From Cupriavidus consociatus (GTDB taxonomy: Bacteria; Pseudomonadota; Gammaproteobacteria; Burkholderiales; Burkholderiaceae), in contig NZ_JAGIQA010000006.1 in assembly GCF_017814975.1 (NCBI RefSeq), forward strand, positions 234,555 through 298,554: 64,000 bases of DNA. The letters run 5' to 3'. Numbering within the stretch: position 1 is the first letter of the stretch; every line of letters begins with the position of its first letter. This document shows, piece by piece, positions 42,530 through 51,434 of the stretch. The notes under the pieces were generated by a model. It was not told where the DNA came from. It made no database searches and was given only the letters and a program-made list of their open reading frames with translations. The position numbers and the translations under genes are program-made.

Positions 42530-43282
42530 TCAACCGGCTGGCGCGGCTGGCGTCCCGGCCCAGCACTCCAGCACCGACTTGTCGAACCGCCACGGGTCGA
42601 TCGCGGGTTGCACCGCCGCCGCGCGCACATGTGCCACGAACTGCGCGCGGGGGATCGGGCTGGCGCCCAGCGAGGCCAGGTGGTCGGTCTCTTGCTGGCA
42701 GTCTATCATCGCCACGCCGTGGTTGCCGAGGAAGGCGCACAGCGCCGCCAGCGCGATCTTGGAGGCGTCGGTGCGGTGCGCGAACATCGACTCGCCGAAG
42801 AACATCCGGCCCAGCGCCACGCCGTACAAGCCGCCGACACGCTCGCCGCGATACCAGGTCTCGACCGAATGCGCCAGGCCGTTGCGATGCAGCGTGCCAT
42901 AGGCGGCGATGATGTCGCTGGTGATCCAGGTGCCGTCCTGCCCGTCGCGGGGCGTGGTGGCGCAGGCGCGCATCACCGCCGCGAAATCGTCGTCGACGCG
43001 GATTTCCCAGTGCGCATCGCGCAGCACGCGGCGCAGCGTTTTGCGCAGCGTCACCGACACGCGCAATGCGTGCGGCGCCAGCACCATGCGGGGGTCGGTG
43101 CTCCACCACAGCACTGGCTGGCCGCTCGAATACCAGGGAAAAATGCCTTGCCGGTACGCCAGCAGGAGGCGCTGGGGCGACAGGTCGCGGCTCGCCGCCA
43201 GCAGGCCCGGCGCGTCCGAGTCGGGCCCGAGCGCTTCCTCCACCGGCGGAAACGGGTCGTGCGGCTCCAGCCAGGCGATCAT
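42530..43282 (-). CDS. aat: Leucyl/phenylalanyl-tRNA-protein transferase
   Basis: A 250-residue cytosolic enzyme that adds Leu or Phe from tRNA to proteins with N-terminal Arg or Lys. Conserved motifs: [56 protein letters not shown] and [20 protein letters not shown]. With bpt next door both N-degron transferases are together. It lies 40 bp after the NUDIX gene. Confidence 0.96.
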   Translation of the reverse strand: MIAWLEPHDPFPPVEEALGPDSDAPGLLAASRDLSPQRLLLAYRQGIFPWYSSGQPVLWWSTDPRMVLAPHALRVSVTLRKTLRRVLRDAHWEIRVDDDFAAVMRACATTPRDGQDGTWITSDIIAAYGTLHRNGLAHSVETWYRGERVGGLYGVALGRMFFGESMFAHRTDASKIALAALCAFLGNHGVAMIDCQQETDHLASLGASPIPRAQFVAHVRAAAVQPAIDPWRFDKSVLECWAGTPAAPAG

Positions 43283-43322
43283 GGGGGCCGTGCCGGGTGT
43301 TGCGCGCGCGCCGGCCGGGCGC

Positions 43323-43907
43323 TCAGGGCGTGACCGTGGCCCGGCTGGTCAGCGGGCGCATGGGCTTGTCGATATCCAGGCTATGCAGCCGGAAGCTGCC
43401 GTCCTGCAGCCGGCCGGCGGCGCGGTCGGCGAAGAAGCAGCGCAGCGTGTGGATCACGGTCGGGAACGCCAGTTCGTCCCACGGCACGTCGGCTTCTCCC
43501 ACCAGCTTGACCTCCAGGCTTTCCTCGCCCGGTGCGATGTCCAGGTCGTCCAGCGTGGCCAGGTAGAACAGGTGGACCTGGTGCACATGCGGCACATTGA
43601 GGATCGAGAACAGCTCGCCTACCTGCACGCGTGCGCCGGCTTCTTCCAGCGTCTCGCGCGCGGCGGCTTGCGCGGTGGTCTCGCCGATTTCCATGAAGCC
43701 GGCGGGCAGGGTCCAGAAGCCATAGCGCGGCTCGATCGCGCGCTTGCAAATCAGGATCTTGTCTTCCCAGACCGGAATCGTTCCCACGACATTGCGCGGG
43801 TTGACATAGTGAATGGTGCCGCAGCTGTCGCAGACACTGCGCGGGCGGTTGTCGCCGTCAGGCACACGCAACACGACCGCATGGCCACAGTTCGAGCAGA
43901 ATTTCAT
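43323..43907 (-). CDS. NUDIX hydrolase with N-terminal zinc ribbon
   Basis: A 194-residue pyrophosphohydrolase. The N-terminus has four Cys (C4, C7, C26, C29) that form a NudC-like zinc ribbon; the complete NUDIX box [20 protein letters not shown] follows, with metal-binding Glu residues. The substrate is a nucleoside diphosphate derivative, not further defined; full-length NudC is longer, so it is not NudC itself. The ATG at 43907 is chosen because it starts the zinc ribbon. Confidence 0.92.
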   Translation of the reverse strand: MKFCSNCGHAVVLRVPDGDNRPRSVCDSCGTIHYVNPRNVVGTIPVWEDKILICKRAIEPRYGFWTLPAGFMEIGETTAQAAARETLEEAGARVQVGELFSILNVPHVHQVHLFYLATLDDLDIAPGEESLEVKLVGEADVPWDELAFPTVIHTLRCFFADRAAGRLQDGSFRLHSLDIDKPMRPLTSRATVTP

Positions 43908-44074
43908 GAGGGGCGTCCGGGAGGAATGGCGAAAGTGTATCACCCTCGCGGAGGGCGCCGCGGCGGGTCAGCAGGCCAGTGCGGTGAGGTCGGTTGCATG
44001 CCGCACGGATGATGCGATCGGCGGCTGCGCAGGCCTGCACAGAGTCTGCATGAAGGGGGCGGGAGCGGCCAAAC

Positions 44075-44098
44075 AAAAAACCCGCCAGCGGCGGGTTT
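44075..44098 (-). terminator. Terminator of tRNA-fMet
   Basis: On the minus strand AAACCCGCC-N3-GGCGGGTTT is followed by TTT, giving T6 in total, about 50 bp after the tRNA 3' end. Confidence 0.85.
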
Positions 44099-44150
44099 GT
44101 CTGTCGAACGGATCGGATGACTTGCAGTGTCCAACCGCATCATCAAGCGG

Positions 44151-44228
<78 letters not shown>

Positions 44229-44243
44229 TCCGTCGAAGAAGAG

Positions 44244-44272
44244 ATTATAGGGCACCTGGTTGCGCATTGCAA
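44244..44272 (-). promoter_or_regulatory. Promoter of tRNA-fMet
   Basis: Minus-strand TTGCAA (44267-44272), a 17-bp spacer and TATAAT (44244-44249), ending 16 bp before the tRNA. Confidence 0.85.
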
Positions 44273-44350
44273 CACTTGGCTGGAAATATCGCCAGCCGCG
44301 GCGAAAACCCCCATGCCACAACGATTAGATCGCCGCGAGCGCGCACAGGT

Positions 44351-45103
44351 TCAGCCCTTGTCCGGACTATCGCTTGTGCGCTGCCACAGCGTGGCGGCGA
44401 ACTCGAAGCTGTCGCGCTGCTGGAGGTCGTCGCGCTGCCAGATCACGCGGTCGCGGCGCACCGTCAGCATCCAGGTGGTGGTTGCCAGCGGCTGCGGGTG
44501 GGCGAAAGCGCGCGGCGTCAGCACGGCGCCGCACAGGCCGTGAAGCGGATCGCGTACCGAGGTGTAACGGATCATGCCGAGGCCGGCTTCGCGCGCGACG
44601 CGGCCGAATGCCTGGCAGGGTTCGTGCTGGTCGGGGTCGGTCCAGGCGTCGCGGTCGCGGTCGAAGGGCGGGGCGTCGAGCGCCACGCCATCGGTGGCGA
44701 TGCGCACTTCGAACAGCGTCTGCGCGCGGGCGTCGATGCGCGGCAGCGCCGGGCTGTCGTTAAGGAAGCGCCAGCGCCAGTAGCCCAGTTCCGCGCAGGC
44801 GGTGCGGACCTCTGCGGCGCCGTAGAACACGCCGGGATCCTGGGCGGCGCGGAAGCGCGAACCCCACGGAGACGGGGGATAGCGAAAGGGGGTGAACAGC
44901 AGGTAGTGCAGGTGACGTGCCTCGATCGGGACGGCGGGTTTGCCGGCATCGAGCACGGCTTCCAGCACAGCCTGTTCTTCGAGGCTGTCGACCAGCGGCA
45001 TGGTGGAGACAACATGCTGGGCTTCCACCGCCCGCCACAGCGTGAGCGCGAACTGCCGGCGCTCAGATGCGACCGCGGGTGGCGTCCAGGTAGTGAACGA
45101 CAC
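44351..45103 (-). CDS. RES-domain toxin
   Basis: A 250-residue RES-domain protein. Visible conserved parts are LWRAVEAQ with the first Arg, YYGAAEVRTACAELGYWRW-like segment (FYGAAEVRTACAE) with the Glu, and RYTSVRDP with the Ser that give the family its name. RES toxins of Xre-RES systems degrade NAD+ or modify metabolic enzymes with ADP-ribose. The gene overlaps the antitoxin by 41 bp and is downstream of it, the normal order for this class. At 250 residues it is at the long end; a beginning rich in acidic residues precedes the domain. Confidence 0.9.
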   Translation of the reverse strand: MSFTTWTPPAVASERRQFALTLWRAVEAQHVVSTMPLVDSLEEQAVLEAVLDAGKPAVPIEARHLHYLLFTPFRYPPSPWGSRFRAAQDPGVFYGAAEVRTACAELGYWRWRFLNDSPALPRIDARAQTLFEVRIATDGVALDAPPFDRDRDAWTDPDQHEPCQAFGRVAREAGLGMIRYTSVRDPLHGLCGAVLTPRAFAHPQPLATTTWMLTVRRDRVIWQRDDLQQRDSFEFAATLWQRTSDSPDKG

Positions 45104-45452
45104 GAACCAGACCTTCCGTTGTGCGGATCATTTCGATGGGCTTGCCGCCCAGTGCCAGGTTTTCATGCGTCAGCCACAGTCGCGCCTGGTCGCCATGGCC
45201 GAGGATTGCGTCCAGCGAGCGGAACAGGCGTACAAAGAGGACGCCGAATTCCCACTCCTTGCGGTGCGCATCGAGTACATAGCCGCCGGATGCCATGCGC
45301 GATACCGAGGCCGTGCTGATGCCCAGCACGTTTGCGACCACGGCCTGGCTGATACCCAGGAAGCCGGCGGCGCGCATTACCGCCTTGGTCAGCGTGGTGC
45401 CGGGGTCGGGGCCGCCGGCGGGGTCTGTTTCCGGGATCCGCCTGGATTGCAT
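45063..45452 (-). CDS. Xre/MbcA/ParS-type antitoxin
   Basis: A 129-residue protein with an HTH-like N-terminal part (KAVMRAAGFLGISQAVVANV, LGISTASVSRM) and a C-terminal DUF2384-type toxin-binding domain (LFRSLDAILGHGDQARLWLT, LGGKPIEMIRTTEGLVRVVHYL). It would neutralise the RES toxin encoded by the overlapping gene and repress the operon. GGAG with good spacing precedes the ATG. Confidence 0.9.
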   Translation of the reverse strand: MQSRRIPETDPAGGPDPGTTLTKAVMRAAGFLGISQAVVANVLGISTASVSRMASGGYVLDAHRKEWEFGVLFVRLFRSLDAILGHGDQARLWLTHENLALGGKPIEMIRTTEGLVRVVHYLDATRGRI

Positions 45453-45469
45453 CGCCTTACTCCTGTTTC

Positions 45470-45501
45470 TTCAGAAAGATTATAGGCGAACGATTTCAGA
45501 A
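45470..45501 (-). promoter_or_regulatory. Promoter/operator of the Xre-RES operon
   Basis: A TATAAT -10 box (45479-45484) is flanked by two copies of TTCAGAA (45470-45476 and 45495-45501, 25 bp apart). The first copy is also part of the palindrome TTTCT-TC-AGAAA. This arrangement suits antitoxin autorepression. No good -35 box is seen. Confidence 0.55.
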
Positions 45502-45517
45502 GGGAAGTCTTTGACGC

Positions 45518-45554
45518 AAAAAGGGGCCGGCCCGCCGGATTCTGGCGGGCCGGC
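45518..45554 (-). terminator. Terminator of the boxCBA operon
   Basis: An 11-bp perfect stem GCCGGCCCGCC-N7-GGCGGGCCGGC is followed on the minus strand by CCCTTTTT, 22 bp after the boxA stop. Confidence 0.9.
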
Positions 45555-45576
45555 ATCGGTTAGACAGGCGTGCCGG

Positions 45577-46815
45577 CTAATAGGTCTCGATATGCAGCCG
45601 GCCCTCGGCTTTCATGATGGCTTCCAGCTCAGCCCAGCTGCGGCCGGCGCCGGCGCAGACCGCGTCGAAGGCGGCCAGCACGCCTTCCTCCATCCCTTTC
45701 AGTCCGCAGATGTAGACATGGCCGTTCGGGTCCGCGATCAGGGCCGCCACGGCATCGGCCGCCTCGCGGATAGCGTCCTGCACGTAGCGGCGCGGTGTGT
45801 CGGGATCGCGCGAAAAGGCGAAATGGATGTCGAGGAAATCCTTGGGCAGTTTGAGCAGCGGGCCGAAGTAGGGCAGCTCGTTGGCATTGCGGGCGCCGAA
45901 GAACAGCATCCGGCGCCCGCTGAAGTGCGCCAGGTTGCGGCGCATGCGCTCTGTCATGGCGCGCATGGGTGCGGACCCCGTGCCTGTGCAGATCATCATC
46001 ACGCTGGCTTCCGCGTGGTTGGGCATCAGGAAGGTGGTGCCGAACGGGCCCACCACCTGCACGGTGTCGCCCTTGGCCAGGTCGCACAGGTAGCTGGACG
46101 CCACGCCGCGTACCGGCCGGCCGTCATGGTCCTGGTCGACCCGCTTTACCGTCAGCGCGAGGTTGTTGTAGCCGGGGCGCTCGCCGTCGCGCGGGCTGGC
46201 CACCGAGTACATGCGGATGTAGTGCGGCTTGCCGGCGGCGTCGGTACCGGGCGGCACGATGCCGATCGACTGGCCTTCCAGGATCGGGAAGAAATGGGTG
46301 CCGAAGTCCAGCACGATATGGTGGATATCGCTGGATGCGTCGTCGGCGGTAAGCCGGTAGTTGCCGGCCACCGTCGCGGCGACCGGCGCCCGCACGCCGT
46401 GCAGGTTCACGTACGGGTGCGCCGCCGACCATGGCGCGCGCTGCGAGGTGTGGCGGCTGGTCTCGACCGCCTGGATGCTGACGTCAGGCGCGGCCGTAGC
46501 CGGCGTCGCGGTGGCGGTGCTTTCGATCGCGCTGTCGAGTTCCGGCAACGGCACCTCGGCCGGCAGCTCGTCCCACAGCAGTTGCGCCTCGATGGTATAG
46601 GCGTCGCCGCGCAGCATGGTGCGCCAGTTGTCGATGGCGCCGGTCGGGCACGGCGACAGGCAGGCGTTGCAGCCGTTGCAGACATCGGCCTTGACCACGT
46701 AATTGCGGTCATCGTGGGTGATGGCGTCGATCGGGCAGGTGTCTTCGCAGGTGTTGCAGCGGATGCAGATTTCCGGGTCGATCAGGTGCTGCTTGATGAT
46801 GTCGGGGGCGCCCAT
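45577..46815 (-). CDS. boxA: Benzoyl-CoA 2,3-epoxidase reductase subunit BoxA
   Basis: A 412-residue iron-sulfur flavoprotein that passes electrons from NADPH to BoxB. The N-terminus has two ferredoxin motifs, [15 protein letters not shown] and [16 protein letters not shown] variable linker leads to a ferredoxin-NADP reductase part with [20 protein letters not shown] (FAD) and [15 protein letters not shown] (NADP). GGAGAACAG precedes the ATG at 46815. It is the last gene of boxC-boxB-boxA. Confidence 0.96.
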   Translation of the reverse strand: MGAPDIIKQHLIDPEICIRCNTCEDTCPIDAITHDDRNYVVKADVCNGCNACLSPCPTGAIDNWRTMLRGDAYTIEAQLLWDELPAEVPLPELDSAIESTATATPATAAPDVSIQAVETSRHTSQRAPWSAAHPYVNLHGVRAPVAATVAGNYRLTADDASSDIHHIVLDFGTHFFPILEGQSIGIVPPGTDAAGKPHYIRMYSVASPRDGERPGYNNLALTVKRVDQDHDGRPVRGVASSYLCDLAKGDTVQVVGPFGTTFLMPNHAEASVMMICTGTGSAPMRAMTERMRRNLAHFSGRRMLFFGARNANELPYFGPLLKLPKDFLDIHFAFSRDPDTPRRYVQDAIREAADAVAALIADPNGHVYICGLKGMEEGVLAAFDAVCAGAGRSWAELEAIMKAEGRLHIETY

Positions 46816-46873
46816 CTCTGTTCTCCGGTTCGTCCGGTTTGTCCGGTCTCTCCTCGCCGGCCTTCTGCCTGGC

Positions 46874-48298
46874 TCAGTTGAAACGCACGTACTCGAAATC
46901 CATCGGCTGGCGGTTGATCCCCACCGCCGGTGGCGCAATCCAGTTTGCGTACTTGCCGGGCTCGACCACGCGGCCCATCAGGCTGGCGACAAAGGCGCGG
47001 TCCTCGTCCGTGGCGAGCCACTTGCGCTCGTTGGCCTTCCACTCGGCCTCCGAGATCAGCTCGCCCTGCGGCGACACATGCACGTTGGCGAGCGTGCCGA
47101 TCTTGCGGTTGAAGGCCTTGTGCGGCACGGTCAGGCGGAAGGGGATGCCGGCTTTCTCGATCACCTTGTTCCAGCGCGCCACGCCGCCCATGCTGTCCTT
47201 GATGTAGTCGTCGCGCAGCACTTCATTGAGCGCATTGAGCATCGGCACCTCGCGCTCGCCCAGCCGGCCGTCGCGCACTTCCAGCACGCGGTAGACATCG
47301 CCCTTGAGCACATGGTCGTCGGCGCGCTTGCCTTCCTCGAAGCGGCCCTTCAGGCCGGCGCTGTAGAAGGTGGCGGCGTTGGACGACTGGTCGGCGCCGA
47401 ACAGGTCGATGGTCACGCTGTAGTGGAAGTTCAGGTAGCGCTGGATCGTCTCCAGGTCGATCACGCCGGCGGCGCGCACCTGCTCCGGATCCTCGATGCC
47501 GCGTTCGCGCATGACCTCGCAGGTGCGCTGGATCACGCGCGACACGCCCGACTCGCCGACGAACATATGGTGCGCTTCCTCGGTCAGCATGAAGCGCGTG
47601 GTGCGCGCGAGCGGGTCGAAGCCCGATTCGGCCAGCGCGCACAGCTGGAACTTGCCGTCGCGGTCGGTGAAGTAGGTGAACATGAAGAACGACAGCCAGT
47701 CCGGCGTGCGCTCGTTGAAGGCGCCGAGGATGCGCGGATTGTCCTGGTCGCCGGAGCGGCGATCCAGCAGCGCCTCGGCTTCTTCGCGGCCGTCGCGGCC
47801 GAAGTAGCGGTGCAGCAGGTAGACCATGGCCCACAGGTGGCGGCCTTCCTCGACGTTGACCTGGAACAGGTTGCGCAGGTCGTACAAGCTGGGCGCGGTC
47901 AGGCCCAGGTGCCGTTGCTGCTCGACCGATGCCGGCTCGGTGTCACCCTGCGTGACGATGATGCGGCGCAGGTTGGCGCGGTGCTCGCCCGGCACGTCCT
48001 GCCATGCGGCTTCGCCCTTGTGTTCGCCGAAATGGATCTTGCGCTCGGGGTCGGCCGGCTGCAGGAAGATACCCCAGCGATAGTCGGGCATCTTGACATG
48101 CTCGAAGTGCGCCCAGCCCGACGGGTCCACGGACACCGCGGTGCGCAGGTACACGTCGAAGTTGTGCGAGCCATCTGGTCCCATGTCGCGCCACCAGTCG
48201 AGAAAGGCGGGCTGCCAGTGCTCGAGCGCGCGCTGCAGCGCGCGGTCGTCGGACAGGTTGACGTTGTTGGGGATCTTCTGGCTGTAGTCGATGCTCAC
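46874..48298 (-). CDS. boxB: Benzoyl-CoA 2,3-epoxidase oxygenase subunit BoxB
   Basis: A 474-residue non-haem diiron oxygenase that epoxidises benzoyl-CoA at the 2,3 position in the aerobic CoA-dependent benzoate pathway. It starts [20 protein letters not shown]. The ligand helices include [13 protein letters not shown] and [15 protein letters not shown], with the ExxH patterns of diiron proteins. The length matches the family. It is flanked by boxC and boxA at 40 and 58 bp. Confidence 0.97.
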   Translation of the reverse strand: MSIDYSQKIPNNVNLSDDRALQRALEHWQPAFLDWWRDMGPDGSHNFDVYLRTAVSVDPSGWAHFEHVKMPDYRWGIFLQPADPERKIHFGEHKGEAAWQDVPGEHRANLRRIIVTQGDTEPASVEQQRHLGLTAPSLYDLRNLFQVNVEEGRHLWAMVYLLHRYFGRDGREEAEALLDRRSGDQDNPRILGAFNERTPDWLSFFMFTYFTDRDGKFQLCALAESGFDPLARTTRFMLTEEAHHMFVGESGVSRVIQRTCEVMRERGIEDPEQVRAAGVIDLETIQRYLNFHYSVTIDLFGADQSSNAATFYSAGLKGRFEEGKRADDHVLKGDVYRVLEVRDGRLGEREVPMLNALNEVLRDDYIKDSMGGVARWNKVIEKAGIPFRLTVPHKAFNRKIGTLANVHVSPQGELISEAEWKANERKWLATDEDRAFVASLMGRVVEPGKYANWIAPPAVGINRQPMDFEYVRFN

Positions 48299-48338
48299 GG
48301 TGTCTCCTCGTTGTACTGGCCTGGCGCCGGGCAGGACG

Positions 48339-50039
48339 TCACACCCGGTCCCAGTCGAAACGCGCCTTGTTGCCGGTGCCGAACACTTTCAGCGCGCCGT
48401 TCTCGCCGACGGCGTTGGGCCGCTGGAAGATCCAGTTCTGCCACGCGGTCAGCCGGCCGAAGATGCGCGTCGCCATGTTCTCGGCGCCGCCGAAGCGCAG
48501 GTTCGCTTCCATGCCGGTGAGTGCATCGGGCGACAGGCTGGCGCGCTCCTCCAGCGCGATGCGGATTTCGTCTTCCCAGTCGATATCGTCCGGCGCGGCG
48601 GTGATCAGCCCGAGCGAGTCGGCAGTGAGCGCGTCGAGCGGGGCGCCGATGTGTTCGCGCACCGCGGCCAGCGCGGTCTCGTCGCCATAGAAGCGTGCGG
48701 CCAGCCGGTCTTGCCCGTTGGGCATCGGGTAGCGGCCGAAGTTGACCGCCGACACCGCGATGCGCGGCGCGTCGTCGGGCGCGTCGGGCAGGTGCAGCAT
48801 GTAGCTGCGGTCGGCCGCCAGCGCCAGTTCCAGCAGCGTGCCGGCGAAGCACGAATCCTGCTCGATCAGGGCGATCAGGCTGCGCGACGACACGTCCAGC
48901 CGCGCCAGCGTGCGGCGCAGCATGCCGATGGTCTCGCGCACGAACCAATGGCCGGCATTGGCTTCCAGCAGCGCATCGGCGGCCAGCACATGCGCCGGGT
49001 CGCCATCGGTCTTGAGCACCCAGATGCCGATGTCGAGGTGGTTGGTGCGCAGCGTCAGGATGGCATCGTCGAGTTCGCGCGCCATCTTCAGCGGCCACCA
49101 TTGCGCGCCGGCCGCGACTACGCCGGCGAGATCGGCGGGCTGGTGCTTGTCGGGGCCGAATACGGTGAGCGTGGCCTTGCGCGCCGCCGGATCGATGTGC
49201 ACGCGCACGGTCTCGTAGCGGTAGCCGTCGCGCTCGACCGTGCGCGACAGCGGTGTCAGCGTGATGCCGTGGTGGCCCTGCGGGCGGTCGCTGGCGGCTG
49301 CCAGTGCCGAGGCGCGCTCGGCCACATATTCGGCGAAGCGCGCCGGCTTGACCACTTCATCGACCAGTTTCCAGTCTTTGGCGCGCTGGCCGCGCACACC
49401 CTCGGTGGTGGTGCAGAAGATATCGGCATGATCGCGCCGGACCTTGCGCTTGTCGGTCACCCGGGTCAGCCCGCCGGTGCCGGGCAGCACGCCCAGCAGC
49501 GGCACTTCGGGCAGGCTGACCGCGGAAGAACGGTCGTCGACCAGCACGATCTCGTCGCAGGCCAGCGCCAGCTCGTAGCCGCCGCCAGCGGTGGTGCCAT
49601 TGCAGGCGGCGATGAATTTCAGGCCGGAGTGCTCGCTGGCATCCTCGATGGCGTTGCGGGTTTCGTTGGTGAACTTGCAGAAGTTGACCTTCCATGCGTG
49701 CGACGACTGGCCCAGCATGAAGATATTGGCGCCGGAGCAGAAGATCCGGTCGCGGGCGCTGGTCAGCACCACGGTGCGCACCTCGGGATGCTCGAAGCGG
49801 ATGCGTTGCAGCGCGTCGTGCAGTTCGATATCGACGCCGAGGTCGTACGAATTCAGCTTGAGCGCATAGCCGGGGCGCAGGCCGGCTTCCTCGTCGACGT
49901 CCATTGCCAGCGTGGCAACGGGGCCGTTGAAGCTGAGCTTCCAGTGGCGGTACTGGGCTGGATGGCGCTCGAACGTGACGGGAACGGGGGCTTCTGCCTG
50001 GGCGGCAGGCTGAAGTGGGGCGGTTGCCGGCGCGGACAT
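48339..50039 (-). CDS. boxC: Benzoyl-CoA-dihydrodiol / 2,3-epoxybenzoyl-CoA lyase BoxC
   Basis: A 566-residue enoyl-CoA hydratase (crotonase) superfamily enzyme that opens the ring of 2,3-epoxybenzoyl-CoA by hydrolysis, releasing formate and a C6 aldehyde-CoA. Crotonase motifs are TSARDRIFCSGANIFMLGQS, NGTTAGGGYELALACDEI and PLLGVLPGTGGLTR. It is a double-length crotonase, typical for BoxC. It is first in boxCBA and has its own promoter with palindromes between it and boxR. Confidence 0.96.
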   Translation of the reverse strand: MSAPATAPLQPAAQAEAPVPVTFERHPAQYRHWKLSFNGPVATLAMDVDEEAGLRPGYALKLNSYDLGVDIELHDALQRIRFEHPEVRTVVLTSARDRIFCSGANIFMLGQSSHAWKVNFCKFTNETRNAIEDASEHSGLKFIAACNGTTAGGGYELALACDEIVLVDDRSSAVSLPEVPLLGVLPGTGGLTRVTDKRKVRRDHADIFCTTTEGVRGQRAKDWKLVDEVVKPARFAEYVAERASALAAASDRPQGHHGITLTPLSRTVERDGYRYETVRVHIDPAARKATLTVFGPDKHQPADLAGVVAAGAQWWPLKMARELDDAILTLRTNHLDIGIWVLKTDGDPAHVLAADALLEANAGHWFVRETIGMLRRTLARLDVSSRSLIALIEQDSCFAGTLLELALAADRSYMLHLPDAPDDAPRIAVSAVNFGRYPMPNGQDRLAARFYGDETALAAVREHIGAPLDALTADSLGLITAAPDDIDWEDEIRIALEERASLSPDALTGMEANLRFGGAENMATRIFGRLTAWQNWIFQRPNAVGENGALKVFGTGNKARFDWDRV

Positions 50040-50054
50040 GGCTGTCTCCTTGAT

Positions 50055-50094
50055 GCACTATAGTGCCTTGCGGCTTTTGATGAAATATAGTGCA
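50055..50094 (-). promoter_or_regulatory. boxC promoter with probable BoxR boxes
   Basis: GCACTATAGTGC (50055-50066) is a perfect 12-bp palindrome, and TATAGTGCA occurs again at 50086-50094. A -10-like TATAGT lies in the palindrome, with TTTCAT (50080-50085) 17 bp upstream. The same TATAGTGC word occurs upstream of the benzoate-CoA ligase gene. BoxR/BzdR proteins recognise TGCA-containing sites, so these are the likely operators. Confidence 0.65.
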
Positions 50095-50165
50095 GAGGAG
50101 GGCGCGGCGCAATGCCTGATTGCCCCGCGCGCGGAATGCCGCGGGGTGGAGCGGGATGAAACGGG

Positions 50166-51128
50166 TCAGGCGCCGGCGGCCTGCAGCTGTGCGCGCAGCT
50201 GTTGCAGCGAGGTCGCGGCATCCAGGCCGCTGGTGTCGATCGAGATATCGGCGCGCGCGTACAGCGGCGTGCGCGCCTGCAGGATGCGGCGCAGGTCGGC
50301 CATGGCCTCGCGGTTGCCTTCCATCGGGCGCATGTCGCCCTGCGCCACCACGCGTGCCATGTGTTCTTCCGGAGACGTGCGCACCCAGATGGTGTAGCAC
50401 TGGGCCAACAGCAGGTTGAACGTGCCCGGCTCCGACACCAGGCTGCCCGGCGTGGCCAGCACCATGCGCTCGTTCTCGCGCAGCGTGCGTTCCAGTGCAC
50501 GCATCTCGTAGCGGCGGTACGCGGCCTGGCCGTACAGCGAATGGATTTCGGACAGGCTGGCGCCGGCTTCCTGTTCGATCACGGTGTTCAGTTCGACGAA
50601 GGGGACGTCGCGCGCGGCCGCCAGCGCGCGTCCCAGCGTGGACTTGCCGGCGCCGCGCAGGCCGATCAGCGCGATGCGGCGGTGGCGCGCGTCACCGGAT
50701 TCTTCGGGCGCCAGCGCATGGCGACATGCCTCGCGCACGCGCGCGAGGTCCGATGCCGGCAGCTGCGCCAGCCATTGCACCATCTGCGCGAACTCCGTTG
50801 CCTGCTGGCCGTTGAGGCCGTTCGGGCCGTCCACCTCGGCCAGCACCACCGGCAGCGGCACGTCGAGCGCGCCTGCCACCTGACGCAGCAGCAGCACCGA
50901 GGCATTGCCGGTGCCGGTTTCCAGGTTGGCGAGGTAGCGCTCGGACACCCCGGCACCGCGCGCCAGGTCCTTGCGCGACATGCCGCGCGAGGCGCGCAGC
51001 GAGCGGATGCGGTCGCCCAGTTGAGTCAGGTAGGGGTCGCGCTCGCCGTTGGCGGCCGGCGCGGATGCTTCGCGCGCGGGGCGGGCGTCGGAATCGGTGG
51101 CAGGCAGCGGGGCTGGGTCGCGGTGCAT
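50166..51128 (-). CDS. boxR: BoxR-type regulator: XRE HTH fused to a shikimate-kinase-like domain
   Basis: A 320-residue regulator. An XRE HTH (about residues 40-100: LGDRIRSLRASRGMSRKDLA, GAGVSERYLANLETG) is joined to a shikimate-kinase-like P-loop domain with GLRGAGKSTLGRALAAA, as in BzdR and BoxR, which bind benzoyl-CoA in the kinase-like part and repress benzoate genes. The start at 51128 gives MHRDPAPLP; an upstream ATG at 51182 is possible. It is divergent from the ligase gene and precedes boxC in the same direction. Confidence 0.93.
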   Translation of the reverse strand: MHRDPAPLPATDSDARPAREASAPAANGERDPYLTQLGDRIRSLRASRGMSRKDLARGAGVSERYLANLETGTGNASVLLLRQVAGALDVPLPVVLAEVDGPNGLNGQQATEFAQMVQWLAQLPASDLARVREACRHALAPEESGDARHRRIALIGLRGAGKSTLGRALAAARDVPFVELNTVIEQEAGASLSEIHSLYGQAAYRRYEMRALERTLRENERMVLATPGSLVSEPGTFNLLLAQCYTIWVRTSPEEHMARVVAQGDMRPMEGNREAMADLRRILQARTPLYARADISIDTSGLDAATSLQQLRAQLQAAGA

Positions 51129-51263
51129 GGTGTCGAGGTCATATTGGCCGGACGGCGACCGGGCCGCCGGGCAAAAAAGCAAGGGCGCATTATACGAGCA
51201 GGGCTGCCGCGTCCTGTGGTGCTTCGGGCTCTCCGCTCAGCGGCTGCGCGCGAAGCGCTGTCT

Positions 51264-51312
51264 TATAGTGCATCCCCTTGCTTGCATAATAGTTGATATG
51301 AAATAAAATGCA
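51264..51312 (+). promoter_or_regulatory. Benzoate-CoA ligase promoter with BoxR-type boxes
   Basis: TTGCAT (51282-51287), a 16-bp spacer and TAAAAT (51304-51309) form a promoter. TGCA occurs at 51269-51272 (in TATAGTGCA), 51283-51286 and 51309-51312, so boxes lie upstream of, over and just after the promoter. The stretch is unusually AT-rich. The rest of the 306-bp boxR-ligase gap (51129-51434) has no gene. Confidence 0.65.
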
Positions 51313-51434
51313 TCGCAAAGCGGATGCCGGCACGCAACGTGATCCGGACATCGCGATCACAGCGACTGGCCTGGCGCCTGGCGCGCAGCTACGGTCCCGG
51401 TAGCGCGTGGCAGGCGACACCAAGGAGTGGAGAC

